From positions 17,670,321 to 17,734,320 of the forward strand of contig VZDJ01004378.1 in assembly GCA_008694505.1 (NCBI GenBank): DNA of 64,000 nt. Reading direction: 5' to 3'. This DNA is from Cyanoderma ruficeps (Eukaryota > Chordata > Aves > Passeriformes > Timaliidae). The translations under genes and the position numbers were made by a program. The notes under the pieces were generated by a model. It saw only the letters and a list, made by a program, of their open reading frames with translations. It was not told where the DNA came from and ran no database searches. Position 1 is the first letter of the stretch. Every line of letters begins with the position of its first letter. Below, in pieces: positions 1-13,300 of the stretch.

Positions 1-3000
1 CTTAATTTCTTTGAGCTATGAGACACAAGGGCAAAGCCATCAGCACAAACAAATTGCTATTGCTCCACCAAACACATTGAAGCCATGCTAATGGCAAAGG
101 AATCATGCCGATTGACATCAGATCAGGGTTTGGCCCCGTTTTGTCTCCTGGATAAATGAGATTTTTGGTGTTAAAGAGAACATTATTACTCCACAAATGA
201 CACAGCACTGTTGCCCTAAACACTAACTTGCTTTGGGAATCTGTTGATTCCCAAAGATTCCCTAGTCTAAATCAGGGTAAATAGAACAAAAGAGTTTTCT
301 GTTTTCTAAGATTTTGATGTGGTGCTCTTTGTTGCTACTCTGAGCTTGCACAAATTCACTGTATCTGCTTGAACATTGACTCCTGTCTATGAATGTTTTC
401 TGGTCACCAGCCTGATACTCTTCAATTTTTTTAGAAAAAATAGATATATTTTTCAAAAGCTCAGTGGTTTAGCAATTTAAGAGTTTACAATTAACAAGCA
501 CCATCCTCTGCTAAATTATGCAGTTTCAGCATAGAATAACAAGGTGGCTTAAAATAACAACATGGTTTAACAATCTCTGAAAGCATGCTATTATCTTATT
601 AGTTCACTGTTGTTCTGCAAATCTACATCATCTGCTGCCACCTCACCCACCCCCCAGAGTCCCTAACTCTTAGTTATGCTCTCTAACATTTGCAAAATCA
701 TACGAAATATAAAAATTATAAACTGACTATTAAGGCTTATTTTTTACGCACTGTGCTAATCCATACTCCACTGGGGTGAATGTTTCTTGGCTGCAGGCAA
801 ATGCTAAACTTCAAAGTGTGGCTCAGGTGCTGAGCTGTGTCTTGTGCTTGACAGCAGGCTGCTGACATGGAGGCTGCTGTAACCCATATCCCTAGTCATG
901 CCTTGCACACTTTTCAGGCATCTGGGCCTTCACAACTGTATAAATCCTTGCTAGAATTTGTCACGTGCTAAGCTATGTGTGACCCCCGAGCTCGGCAAAA
1001 TGTGTAGCCACACATTGGCCAGAGTAATAAGACACATATGACATACAAAATATAAGCTAAACATACACCCTGGAGAGGCAATGGGAAGTAGTATCCTGGG
1101 GCCACAATTTTTGTGTGTTCTGCAGTTCTAATGCCTGAGAAAACTGTCCTCAGCACGTAGACAATCCTCAGGACAACCCATGAGCCTTAATTAAGGTAGC
1201 GCTTGCCGCCTTGCTTTCTGCTATCACCTCTGTTTTAGAATGCCCAATATTTTTCATACCAATATAACTGCTCCCCGAGCATGGTGAGGTGTCAGAAGAT
1301 GAAGTATAGCTGAACTGCACTTTTCAGCCTTAAAACATTTTAGTTATTCCCTTCATTGCAGCCTTTTTTTCCTTTCTGCTGCCTATGAAATTAATTTAGT
1401 CATAATGCCTGTGGCTTTGCTGATCCCATGTCACTCCTTCATGTGAACAAAACACTAAGTCCACAAGGTCCGCAAGAGCTTTTTTGTGTCTTTTCCTTCT
1501 CCAGTCAGATCAGCTACTTCAGAGTGCAGGATTTATCTTCTGTCTTATTTCCAGCATGCTGTGAAGTCACTGTAGTCTCATTAGCATTCATAACAGTAGG
1601 TTACCTGAATATCAAACCCACAGCAGCATTTTGACACAATCATTCTCTTTCCAGCATACACCAAACTTTTCTAGGCTTCTGTCTTTTCCATGTAGGCAGC
1701 CTGTTGCAATAATCCTCAGAACTGATAATCAAGTGATAGAAAATATTTTTTGGGGAGAAAGAGATGGAATCAAGAACGTTAAATTGTCTCACTTTAGTTC
1801 TGTTAAGATGGGGAAGAAACCCATGGAGGGCAGCCAGATGTAAACAAGACAAAGAATATACATGGTCTCATCAAGCAGCAGTGGGAGCCCAAGCAGAAGT
1901 CTAGAAGACACAAAATGAATTGTTAGGTGACAGAATCCCCCTTAATTTTCCAATCTTAACATGGTAAACAGATCCACTGAAATTCAGAACAGATAAGATA
2001 GCTTCTGTGTTTACCCTTTGTGGAGACATTAACCTGTTTGTGATGTTATGGTCAGGATCTGCAATATGCAGTAGTACATGAAGTTTGATATCCTGTGAAA
2101 TACTCTCTAAATATTCAGCCTGGTGGCTTGCATTTCTTGAGAAAAATGCCAATATTAATTTCTGTTTTCATCTCTTTGTGCACATTTTTAATTTCTGCCT
2201 ACATAGTTCCAGCTCTCTATTACATTTCTATTGCAATATAACTCAAAGTGATAGCCATCAGACAATAGGCATAAATTCATATCATGAATCTGCAAGAACA
2301 GAAGGTTTATACTAACTTTCTCACCTATCATTTCAAGCTTCACAAATGGCTGCCATATGACCAGAAATATCTCAAGTGTCCCTCTTGGAAGATATAAAAT
2401 CCATTCCACCTGCAAACAAAATTCTCCACATCAGTAAGAAGTTCATGGCAGTTGTTCCTTTTACATAATATTGTTGTGGTTATTGCAGTTAAAGCCACAT
2501 ATTATTAGAATTGACTTGCATTATTAACATCAACTTATGGTCATTACCATCCAAAAAAATTTAGTTTTTCAAGCAGAGCTAATTTCAGCTTGAAAAAGCT
2601 TCTGAGTTTTTTGTCCACAGCTTTTCTCATCTGTAGCACATCTCTTACGTTAAAGCCACAGGCAATTCTTTTTCTCAGATGGTTTGTGTATTTCTTTGTG
2701 CATATATTTTTAAAATTATGTTTAAACAAGTTCATCACAATGTACTCTAGAATGGCCTCTTTATTCTATTGATTCAAATCCTTTTTCCGCTGGCTTAAAG
2801 ACTGAGTAATGAGAGTATGAGGAATATGAAAAATGTAATAGTGGGAAGTTCCCCATGCCACTGTAACAGTCCATATGTAGAAAGAGAGCAGAGTCTTAAA
2901 ACACTGGCAGAAGGTAATTCATCATAATTGTGCTACAGAGTATTAAACGTATCAGAGATAGGACATCTGGATATTTTGTACCTTGACCACAGTGCCCAAA

Positions 3001-3274
3001 CCCATAACTGACAGACAATTTCCTGTACTTAATGTGATGAACCCTTTTACAATCTGGAATATCTCTTCGAGCAGAGCACCTTTTTGAAACCCAGTGACTA
3101 TAAAACAAGTCCTTATTTCCTTCCTCTTTCAGCACACTCTCTCATGTTCAGTAGTCTGTAATTTCTTATTTGTGCTGGCAAACATTCCAGTCAGTCCTTG
3201 ATCTGTTGGCAAGAGGCTGCAGGAATCCATCACATTTCCAATCAGGCCGGATTGTAAACTTCTGTCTTGTCACT
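1..3274. other. Intergenic, no gene seen
   Basis: Only short open frames, none with a recognisable family, splice-linked partner or codon bias. In human the gene on this side would be PTPRR, but I see none of its phosphatase motifs. Confidence 0.6.
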
Positions 3275-3321
3275 CCAGTTCATGTAGTACACATTGCACC
3301 CCAGTTCATGTAATACACATT
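3275..3321 (+). repeat. Direct repeat, 21 bp, period 26
   Basis: Two copies (3275-3295 and 3301-3321) differ at one position; each begins CCAGTTCATGTA. It is a small local duplication just upstream of the CR1 fragment. Confidence 0.95.
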
Positions 3322-3363
3322 CTGGCTCCATGAATTCCTCTCACAGTTGCAATTAAGTATGTT

Positions 3364-3625
3364 ATAGAACCACAGAATAATAGAACCATAAAATCATTTA
3401 AGTTGGAAAATATATTTAAGGTCATTGAGTCCAATGTTAAACCCATACTGCCAACTAAACATCACCCCTGAGCCTATTCATCTTTTAAGTATCTTCAGGG
3501 ATGATGACTCAACCACTTCCCTGGAAAGACTTGTTTCTGGACAACCCTTTCCATGAATGTTTCCTAATATCCAATCTAAATGGCCCCTGGCACAACTTGA
3601 AGTCATTCCCTCTTGTCCCAAACTA
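3364..3625 (-). mobile_element. CR1 LINE 3' fragment
   Basis: The plus strand shows the reverse complement of a CR1 tail: an A-rich 'agaaccacagaataatag' start, then 'aagttggaaaatatatttaa', 'gtccaa', a 'cttcagggatgatgactcaa' block, and 'tcctaatatccaatctaaat' followed by 'tggcacaacttga'. All are landmarks of CR1 3' ends. The copy is diverged and truncated and carries no coding frame. Confidence 0.85.
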
Positions 3626-6600
3626 TCTCAGCTTTGTGTCTCACTTGCCCCTTTCAGCTGCTGTTGTTATCATTCACTTTCATTTCTAATGTTCTGAGCC
3701 TTATTTCCACATGATCCTTACTCTTTGCCCCATTTGTTTGACTGCCTGTAAAAATGTACAGAAGTGCAATAGCCAGGATACCGAGGGCAGTATGCTCCCA
3801 ACTCCTTTCCAACACCAATGGGAGAAGTGACTGCAATTCTCTTCCTACTCATCAGTACAGCGGTAGTATATTGCTTGGGTACATCCATTTTTATTCATGT
3901 TCACACCATTACTATATACTTTCTAGTAAACTTCCTCTGTCGCTGGCTTTTCCTGAAAGAGTCTATTTTAATCCTATTTCAAAGGATCTCAACCATCTTT
4001 ACAGCAGTAGACACTAGTCCAAGCAGGTAATAGAAGTAAATATTGGAGGCCCCAATGAACAGGAAACATTCATTTCCATGGCTCCACTTCCTAATATTTT
4101 TTGCTCCTAATACACTCCTAATCAATGATAGAGATAATCAGCTTTGACAAAGCTATGTTATCAATGGTTTTGACAGAAACTTTTGGATAAAATTAAGTAA
4201 ATTCTAAAAGATAGTTTTTTAACAAAGACAGAAGAAAGTACATTCAAATCCTTTCTCTTCCCCAACAAATCAAATCTACAAAAAAATCCTCCCTGGTCTG
4301 AATTAACTGTAATAGTAAAGAACTTAATATCATATTGAGTAATGATAGACTCAGTATTTCAGAGAGTTGCTGCTATTTTAACTCATGAATATAAATAGGG
4401 CTTAGGAAATATTTGTATTAAAGCAAAGTAATATATTCAGCTGAAATTTTAGCAAGAAAATGCACTAAAGCAGTGAAAGAGTCAGAATTCGTAGATCAGC
4501 CTGGATTTAGCTGATCTGACAAATCTTTTAGGTAACAAAGAGCATAAAAACACAGTTTGAAATAGTTTAGAAGCACATTATGTTCACTTAATCGCAGATG
4601 TGAAACAGTATACTGACACTTCGGGCCTTTTACTACAACCCCTGTAAAACACAAATAAATCTTCTTATGTTAGCAACGTCACAGATTTTCAGTGTAAGGG
4701 GCTGATGCACTGAAATGCCTTGAAATTGTTTTATGAAGTTGTCTGAGAGTGCCCTTTTGTTTGTCCGTAGTTTTTGTCAGGTTGTTTTAACCAGTTTCTT
4801 CCACAGCCTTGTGTGTGCAAATCCATTAGCACAGTTTACTTCAATTTTCATTAAAAAAATAGGGCAAAGTGTCTTTTCCAGTCTTTCACAGGCTAATGCA
4901 GTTGAAACTGGAGTCTCTCTAATGACTTATATTAGCTGAATTTGAGCTCCTCACAGATTAGGAAAGAAGAGTATTATATGTCTCTTATCCCTCTTAATGC
5001 ACAAGGACCTTGTTTGCCTCTTATTCCTCCATGCCTTTTCTATGTCTCTGTTTCCTGTCTTTTAAAGAATTCTGGGCTGCTCAAGAAAATTTTATAAAGT
5101 CGAGGAGTAAGTGGAGACTTGTATTTCTCTACAAAGACGAAAAAAGTTGAAAGTGGATTTGAGACAGAAAGGAAGAGAAATGATTTTCTCATTCCTCCCC
5201 AGTGTCCAAGTTCAGATAGATACGGGATTCAGCCTTATCAAGTGGTGAATGACATCACCCCTCTATCTCCCCAAGAAACCTCAGCAGGTTGAGCATTCTG
5301 CAAAACACACCAAAGGGTCAGCTTTCAGTTCAAAAAACAAATACTTGAAAAGAACAAATAAGAATTTAATCCAAACCACTGCACAAAAAAAGAGTCTTTC
5401 ATTGAAATGATGACAATATTGCCAGTGACAGGGGTAGGGAGAAAACGTACCAGTTTACTGATATTAAGAATAATCAAATTGCCATGGATGAAGCCAAAAG
5501 AGATCCAAGCCTCCCTTTGGTCCCTGAATGAAGTCCTAATGTAACATTTCCCCATACCAGCACATCCCAGTTCTGCCCTGGAGGAGCAAGGTCCAGGCAG
5601 CTTCCCTAGCCTGAATCTTTGCAAGGGTAGGTTTTGATTCTGGCCTGGAGCAACATTAGGGGTTTGCTCTCTACCTGGCCTCCCCAAACAACCCAAAGTC
5701 AAACATCCCCTCAACTGAGTTGGGCTGAATCCAGTCTAAATCAGTTGCATTTCTCCATGCCAGAAAACCTTGGGCTAAGCAGTTAGGGCAGGTCTTACAG
5801 CAGAGCCAAAGAACTGGCTTTTAACTTTGTGGTTTCAATCCTATTTCAAAACTTAAACTGATAACCCTCCATCTTAATTTAAAAATAAACCCTGCTGCCA
5901 CACTTAATCATGTCTCTAAAAATACTTGGCCAGATCCACAGCGTCCTAGTGTCCTTTCCAGAGGGAATGCCAGCTGTTTAACCTCCTGACTTTCATTCTC
6001 CAGGCATGCCCAGAGGCCATACAACTACCTCAGCTGTCTCTTGGTGTACCCTTTGGCTACCAGCTATGCCCTGATGAGCCCCAGCTTCTCAGAGGCCGGG
6101 ATTGCCAGACAGATTTGGGGCAGATTTGGCTCTGATTTAGAAACAGGTTGAATTGTCTTTCAACATGACATCTAGGACACAAAGGTGGATTGGGGTCAAA
6201 TTCCCCTCATGCTGACTTGAGTTCAGCAAATTCTTGGGTCTTGATAATATTTAGCTTTTTCTTTCTTTCAAGTTGACCTGTCCTGTTTTGCTTCGCTCTT
6301 CTTCCATTTTTGAAGAATCATATTTCTTTTTGTCTATCTGCCTCTGTCTTTTTCATCCTTATTTTTTGTTTCCAATAACAGGGTTCCCTTCATTGTTTCT
6401 GACATTGCTTTACTGACTCATATTTTGCCATAAATTATAACTTTTTTCTTTTACTATTTGGGCTGCATTTCCATGCAAATACAACCCTTCCTCCCCAAAT
6501 CCATTAAATGATTTAGCAAATCCTACTTTGAAGAAATTTTGACCAGGTGTGATATCTTATCTGTTGCCATTAAATAGATGTTTGGTTTTGACATGATAAA

Positions 6601-9209
6601 TCACCAGCGTGTTTTAAATAGACTTGGTTTTAAGGTGGAATTTAGCTCCATTGGCAAAGGCAGGGATGCATTGTCTTTCTTCCTACCACTCTTTTCTATA
6701 TCATTTAAGACTATAATGATAAATGCCTTTTCTCCCTTTGATATTTTAAAGAACGAAGGTCTTGGACACATGTCTTTCCTCTGAATGCTGCATTTTATTG
6801 GGTAACATTCAGATGAGCATAACCTTGCATGAGATGGTTGTGAAAAACCAAAAACAAACTTCCCCAACACCCCACAAAAGAAAACCCTTACGGTTCCATT
6901 GTTCTGTCAAGGATTTATTGTCAAATTCCACTTCAGTAATTCTAGGCATTATGATGAAAAAGTTTTTGTGGGCTCAGAAAATGTCCAATTTCTATTTTGA
7001 GTCAATAGCTAACTATAAATGTTCTTTGATAAGAATACCAAGAGGATTTCACGAAGAAATGATGCTGGGATGCCTGTTACCGCATTGTGCACACCAGATG
7101 AATCTTATCCTACCAGCCTAGAGAGTAGGCAGGGCTCATTTCCTAGCAGGCTGGATTATGACTGACCAAAAATGTCAATGAATTAATGCATAATAAATGC
7201 ACCTTCATGGACTATTCCACTAATGCTCTTTCCGGACTGATCAGTGCTTCTAATGTTTTTAACAAGTTCAGTATTCTGGGGTGGGATTCATTCACTTCAG
7301 TTTCACCTATTTGCAATGAAAATCACTCTCCTAACCTCTTTGGACATCTATTTTAGAATAAGATGGCTCAAATCCTAGATGTGCTTTTTCTCTTCATTTC
7401 TCTTCATTGATTATAGAGAGAATTCAAATATGCTCAGATATGGCAGTGGGGGTAGACTACATGGTTTTTAAAGGTACCTTCCAATCCAAGCCATTCCATA
7501 ATTTTTACAATATGAGTTTCTACCATGTTGTTTTGCAAATGGCCAGAAGAATCTTATCCAGACAGATTTATTTTTGGTTTCATGATTAGCATTTTGCTGT
7601 TGCCGTTTAAAAAATCAGGGAGAAAACTTCAGGAGGCTACAGAATATTAGAATTAAATAAGGTTTGTAACATGCAAGGCAATGGGCATGTTTTAGTGGCA
7701 AATCCACTTCACCAGCAAGCTGATAATTTTCTGATAATTACTTCATTGGCTCAATCCCATTTAAACAGTCATGGTAGCATATAATCATAGTGCTTTACTT
7801 GTACTCCTTCGAACTTTAGGTAATAGAGAAAAATTACCTAAATAAACACAGGAACTGTTCACCGTAGGTCCAGATAAAACTCCTGTGTCTAAGTTCCTCA
7901 CTGAAGACAACATTTTGATGCTGATTTTAATGTTTTAATCTCAACAGTTTTAACTGTTTAAACAAAAAGTCTAATGTATCATGCATCATTATTTTGACAA
8001 AAACAAGGATTATTTTGAGGATTACATACAAAACCAGGCAGTTGACAACCAAAATTTAGATGTATTAACAGCTTGGTTTTAGACATCTGGATCCCCAGAG
8101 CAGCATAGAGGACCAGACTGGTGTCTGAGCCGGAGTACATTGTCAGTCTCATCTCAATGTTCATTACAAATCCATGCCAGTAATACTCAAGTTTGCAGCT
8201 GTCTGAAGTTGACTCGTCCTGGCAAGGGTAAATTGTAATTTCTCCTTCATGTTCATCCATTAGACACCCACAGCTCTAAGACCCCTCTCAATGTGAGTCG
8301 CTCTGGTCCTTCATTCAAACAGGATAACAGTCCTTCTAATGGGAAGGAGGAGGAAGAAGAGGAAGGTGCAATTCTCTCTCCATGTTGCCCTTATGTTCCA
8401 AATTTTTTTCTGTAGTGATAATCCAGGACTCTAGCTGCCATACCATGATCTGGGTGATCCAGGCTCAGCTCCCAGGACTTCAGATAATGGATAAGATATG
8501 CACAGAAAAAAAACACCGTGGGGAGGAGGAGAAACTAGAAGCCAGCATTTCTTTTTCCAGTTAGTACAGCTGGGTTATGGAGTCATGATTCTTCTCTGGT
8601 CCAATAAAGTTTAAATTCTTCTGGCACAGCTTCTGAGGTTCAGCAGAGGGAAGGACAAGTTCCAGAACACTCTGGTAGCTAGATGACTTTCCTGGGAGAC
8701 ACATGAATTACTGAAAGTAGGATCAGTGCTTGGCCTAATGGTCTTAGTGCTAGGGGAGGATGGGGGATGGGACAGAAACTTTCTCTGGTTGAATTTTACA
8801 AAAAAACTGGTTGCTGCAGATGAAGTTTACCTGAACCCAATTCTGCAAGAACAAGGCACAGACAAAGGTCTGTGCTCAAGGGAAGCTTTGAATGCATTTG
8901 TAAGCAACAGTTGCATTGCTTTATCAAGATGGGAGCAGTCAGAATGTGCTTCAAGACAGTTGAGGGCACCTGAGGAATTTTTAACTAGAGGAGCATGATA
9001 TGTGGTTTTCTCTTAAGAGCAGCTGTGACATGTTGTAGTTGCTCCTATTATGAAGATGGGGGTCCAGTGGAGCTGGATAAATCAGCTAATCCCAACACAC
9101 AGCAGGGAGGCCATCAGCCTGCTGTGTAAAACCTCAGCAGGTCTCTGTGGGCATCATTAGACATCTTCATACCCTAAAAATCTTGTCCCTGATGCCATTT
9201 ACTTTCTGT
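3626..9209. other. Intergenic, no gene seen
   Basis: Apart from the CR1 tail at 7445-7507, nothing is recognised. The longest frames (5325-5714 minus and 6762-7121 plus) have unlikely residue composition and no similarity I know. Confidence 0.6.
7445..7507 (+). mobile_element. CR1 LINE tail, short
   Basis: A 60-bp remnant with the order expected for a CR1 3' end: 'gtagactacatgg', 'tttaaaggtaccttccaatc', then 'caagccattccataattt'. It is old and very short. Confidence 0.6.
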
Positions 9210-9700
9210 TAGAAAGAGGCTGGGACCACACGGGTTCCACGGGGATGGCCAGGCAGAGCCTGGCCCATCCCTGGCACCCTGTATCAGTCAGGGCAGTGCA
9301 GGGCACCAGGGCAGCCCCAGCCCGTGGCATCATGCACTTCCTGGGGATGAGCTGAGGCCACGCCAAGACACATGGGCAGGCCCAGCTTGGTGGGATTCCA
9401 TGACCAGGCAGGGGAGCTGGAGACCTACTGTGACATTGGTGGGGCAGGGACCAACTGGTCCAGGAGGCTGATGTGGTGTCCTTGCCATGGGCAGTGTGCA
9501 CGGAAACCCAGGCGGCTGGGCTGGGACAGTCAGGGCTGTCAGTACCTCAGGGCCCAAACACTTGCATGCACCGCTCAATCCAAAGGCAATATGTATATGG
9601 CTGCCAGCCATGCCCTGTGTTTGTCTACCCAAACTCTGGGCAAAGCCTTACCTGCATGACTTCTGTGTATGCCTTGCCTCCACGTGGGCTTGGATTTCAC
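9210..9700. other. GC-rich block downstream of TSPAN8
   Basis: This stretch of about 490 bp is much richer in G and C than its surroundings and is open in several overlapping frames on both strands. That is what high GC gives by chance. No splice-linked neighbours and no protein family were recognised. It may be an undiagnosed repeat. It lies 0.4-0.9 kb past the TSPAN8 poly(A) signal. Confidence 0.5.
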
Positions 9701-10115
9701 TGTTGATGCTTATTTGCAAAACACGTGCCACTAAATCCAGCTCATAATGCAACCTAAGCATCATTTGGGCCTGAGAGCAACCATCTCTGCTGCCAAGATA
9801 CTGATTTAAACATCCCTGAAAGGAAACATGGCTTTCCTATTTGGTAGCAAGTTAGTTGCCCTTTTCACAGGTAACAAAACCCTGACCCACAACTCTCTTA
9901 ATGAAAACACCCTGCTCCACAAGCAGAGGTTCCCAGGGGCCTGAGTTCCCTGGAGCAGTCAACCACTGCATGATGGTTTGCAGCTGTTTATGGTGACTCT
10001 GCTGTGGGTGGTTTAACACTCATGAGGGCACACCACATGGTGAACTCAGATTCAAAACATGACATAATTGCTGTCTTTGGACAAAATAAACACCTCAGAA
10101 ATATAAACAAAGATG

Positions 10116-10121
10116 TTTATT
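10116..10121 (-). promoter_or_regulatory. TSPAN8: Poly(A) signal of TSPAN8
   Basis: AATAAA on the minus strand, 223 bp past the stop. A T/G-rich stretch (about 10075-10100) follows, as expected downstream of a cleavage site. The implied 3' UTR is short, about 245 nt. No earlier canonical signal was seen between 10122 and 10343, but other sites could be used. Confidence 0.6.
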
Positions 10122-10343
10122 GCAAATAAAAAATCATATTCACATCATTAAGTCTTATGAAATATAAAGAGGTCATTTTGCAAGTTGTCAAGCATCCACA
10201 CAAGCACAAGGGCTGCCATTTTCATCAGAACAGCTGTCTGCGACATGCATATATTTATCTGAATGTGCCCAGCCAAATCTCTAGCCTTCTTTCTAGAAAG
10301 GTCTTGATTTGACTGGTGACATAATTTTGACATTTTCACAGTT

Positions 10344-10397
10344 TCATTTTCTTCCAATCTGGCAGTAGAGGCTCATAGAAAACACCAAACCAAGAAT
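10344..10397 (-). CDS. TSPAN8: TSPAN8 coding exon 8 and stop
   Basis: Encodes residues 219-235 ([17 protein letters not shown]) and the TGA stop: the end of TM4 and a five-residue cytoplasmic tail. The acceptor is TTTGTTTTCCAG. The tail closely matches the human TSPAN8 ending I recall, which fixes the paralogue call. The tail has no YxxΦ sorting motif. Confidence 0.94.
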   Translation of the reverse strand: MLGLVFSMSLYCQIGRK

Positions 10398-13300
10398 CTG
10401 GAAAACAAAGATATTTCTGGTATTACCTGCCAGTTCTGGAAATCTCAGGATACAACTGATACACAGTGGGAATATTTTGTTTGCAAATGTCATGGATTTA
10501 TGTGCAGGCTAAATCCGCTATACAGAAGATTTTTTCTAATGTGGCTCTAGCAGAATAGAGATACTTTAATGAAGTCAGTATATACCACAGGTAAGACTGC
10601 AGACATCATGGAGAAGCTTCATTTGTTTAAAAGATGGATTGCCTCTGTGCATGAGAACCCTTGTACATCTGTGTGCTTAAAATGCAGTTGTTAGCTGTAA
10701 TGGAGGAGCAATTAAGGAGAAGTTCAAGAAATTTGGACAAAAATCGAGCATTTTATTTTCTGACAATGTTAGAGGAATGTTCACTGTGCATTCTAAGGGT
10801 TGTCTCCCATTGAAATCTCTCTTCCACTGTCACTCTCTTTTGTGCAACCATGTGTGTGAAGTGTATGTATACACAGGTATACCTCTATAAAACTGCCTCA
10901 CTGTATTGAGTTGCAAATGATTATGCAACAAATATTTTTTTTATTTATCAGTAATGAACTTGGGATAGAAACAATAGTGAGTTCACTTAAGGAGCTATTA
11001 CTTGTAATAGAAAATTCAATTGAGTCACCTTCTGTATTGGAAATTACTGGGTACAATTTCATGACCCATGGCAGACAGCTGGTGAGATCAGATCAGAAAG
11101 CTTCCTTCTGGATTTAAAGCTAACCAGTCTGTGAAGGTGCTCCACAAAAGTGGAAAGCGCCCAACTGACACCTTTGAAGGCATGAACACTGACATACTTT
11201 ATTTACTTAAGGAGGAGACAGAGAAGAGCATATGTAGCACAGAGGTACAGCTAAGACAAAGGGATGGACTCACACCAGGAATTAACTGACTAGGCTTCCC
11301 TGACATACTGTGCCTACATTTGCACTTGCACCCAAATGAATCTGGGCCCTTTTTACCTGTATAATTTTCATTATTAGGGTGAGCTGAAAGCACAGCTCAC
11401 AAGTGGCATAATGAAGCAGGCAGAGAGAGGAAGAGCACTTCTTTTTATCTGGGACTTCCTAGAGCCAAAAGGTGGTTAAGCAAATGGCCTTTGATTTGCA
11501 ATTGCTTGAGTTAATATGGAAAGGATAAATGTTTATCAAGTGTAAAGTGCCATCTGACAATTTGTGCTGAGTCTCATATTGTTTATTCATGATGTTTTCT
11601 AATCCTTTCATCATTGGGAGAGGCAGCCAGCACAGGAAATGCCAGCTGGAGAACGGGAAACAATGATAGTCAATGAACTAAAAGCTACAACTCACACAAC
11701 TGCAGTAACTAGAGCAAAGTGACTTATAATTTGCCTTAGGGATACAGATGCAACTTTACACTTCTATTGTATTTCTAGGGTAATTTAATATCAGTGTATT
11801 TCATGTATTTTTCCCTCAAAGTAAACATATGGGTGACAGACCTGACTGCCCAACATATAGCTCCTTAAATACCAGAAAGGCTGTGCTGAGTAAGAAGCTG
11901 GTGGCCTGTCCTCTTCCAGTGCTGCAGCTGCATAATTCTTCCCCATTTACTACTATTTTCCTGGAAACACAGTTTTGAGCTGGGGCTCTTGCCCACTCTT
12001 CTACCACGAGGAACAATCAATCCTCTGCCAAGAAGTTTTTGCTTCAAATAACAGACTGAACTTTCCACAGCAATCTTTGTCATTTCTGTTTTTCCCTCAA
12101 ACATCCACTGGTGGAGAGTGAGGGTGGAGGAAAACAAAGGAGGAAGAGTGAAAAGAAAAAGAATGACCGAAGAAAGCATCATCATGAAATCCCCTGTTTC
12201 TTTATCATTTTCTCCTATTCAAATCAAAATCAAGTAACTCACTGGCTAGCCTCACTTCTTTTCCTCTTTTCTTCAGAGAAGCTCTTGTGTGTTATTTTTC
12301 AGTGTATGGTGAGGAAATTAAAATAAACAGTTCACATACTCTGTGGTTTTTACACACAGAGTATGTAAGTATACGGAATATATATGGAATGTATATATGG
12401 AATATATAGAACATCACGTGTGCACTCAGACACATTCATGCATCATTTTGATGCTTAAAGTTTTAATGCCTCAGAATATAATTTTGTACCAAAACTTCTT
12501 AATGATAAAAATATGTACTTTAAGGGCTAAGTTTTCTTAGGAGATGACCTTTTCCTCAAGAAAAGATGAGAAAAAGGAGGAAAAATCTGGCTGTTCTTCC
12601 TCATGTCTTCTGAGATGTTTATTCACACACCTCTCTGTACACAGGGCTCAGTGTCATGGCACAGCCTGGCTTCAGGACTGGCAAAATTTTTGAAGAAAAT
12701 GTCCCATGTGATACACTTTACAGGTAGGAGGGTGGTCTGATCTCACCTGAAGTTTGCAGCTCAGCAGCCATATACTTTAATGGAATATGTTTATATGAAA
12801 CAAAAGTGATGTTATAGTTAAGGTGAGAGGTGGTTTTCCCTTGTCTATTAATTGAGAAAGCCAAGTGTTTTAATCCCATTCTAAATATATTTCCAAGTAG
12901 AACATATTGCTTGTCAGGAACTAAGTATTTTAACAGTGTACACTGGTACCTCAACAACAGCCAGTCCAAAGGCAATCCCCATAATTATGACCAGATTGTC
13001 TTTAATTTGTTGCACAATAACTTCTCCACAAGGCTGAAAAATAAAACAAAATTATTAATTACAGATAAGCAATATTATACTCTTATAGGATATATAGGTT
13101 ATATAGGAATGCATCTTCTAAAATAACTCTTTCAAACTCTCTCTCTCTTTCTCTTTAACTCTGTGCTTAAAAATGGCTATTTGAATTTACTCTGGTTTGT
13201 TGCTAATGAACACAAAAAACACAACTATGCGTACCTTATGCTCTGCAAAATTCTTTGCCTTCCCATGTATGAAGATTTAGTAGCTGACCATAAAAAATTA

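Noticed and set aside
5325..5714. 129-codon minus-strand frame
   Set aside because: No family, no splice context, odd composition; it overlaps moderately GC-rich DNA and looks like chance.
7979..8260. Minus-strand frame with several cysteines and an acidic start
   Set aside because: Considered as a secreted-domain exon, but no acceptor or donor fits and no family is recognised.
9199..9747. Overlapping frames on both strands
   Set aside because: High GC lowers stop-codon frequency; frames overlap each other and none has support.
12640..12700. Candidate last TSPAN8 exon upstream of the real one
   Set aside because: A similar-looking stretch hits a stop in frame; the exon at 10344-10397 gives the exact TSPAN8 ending.
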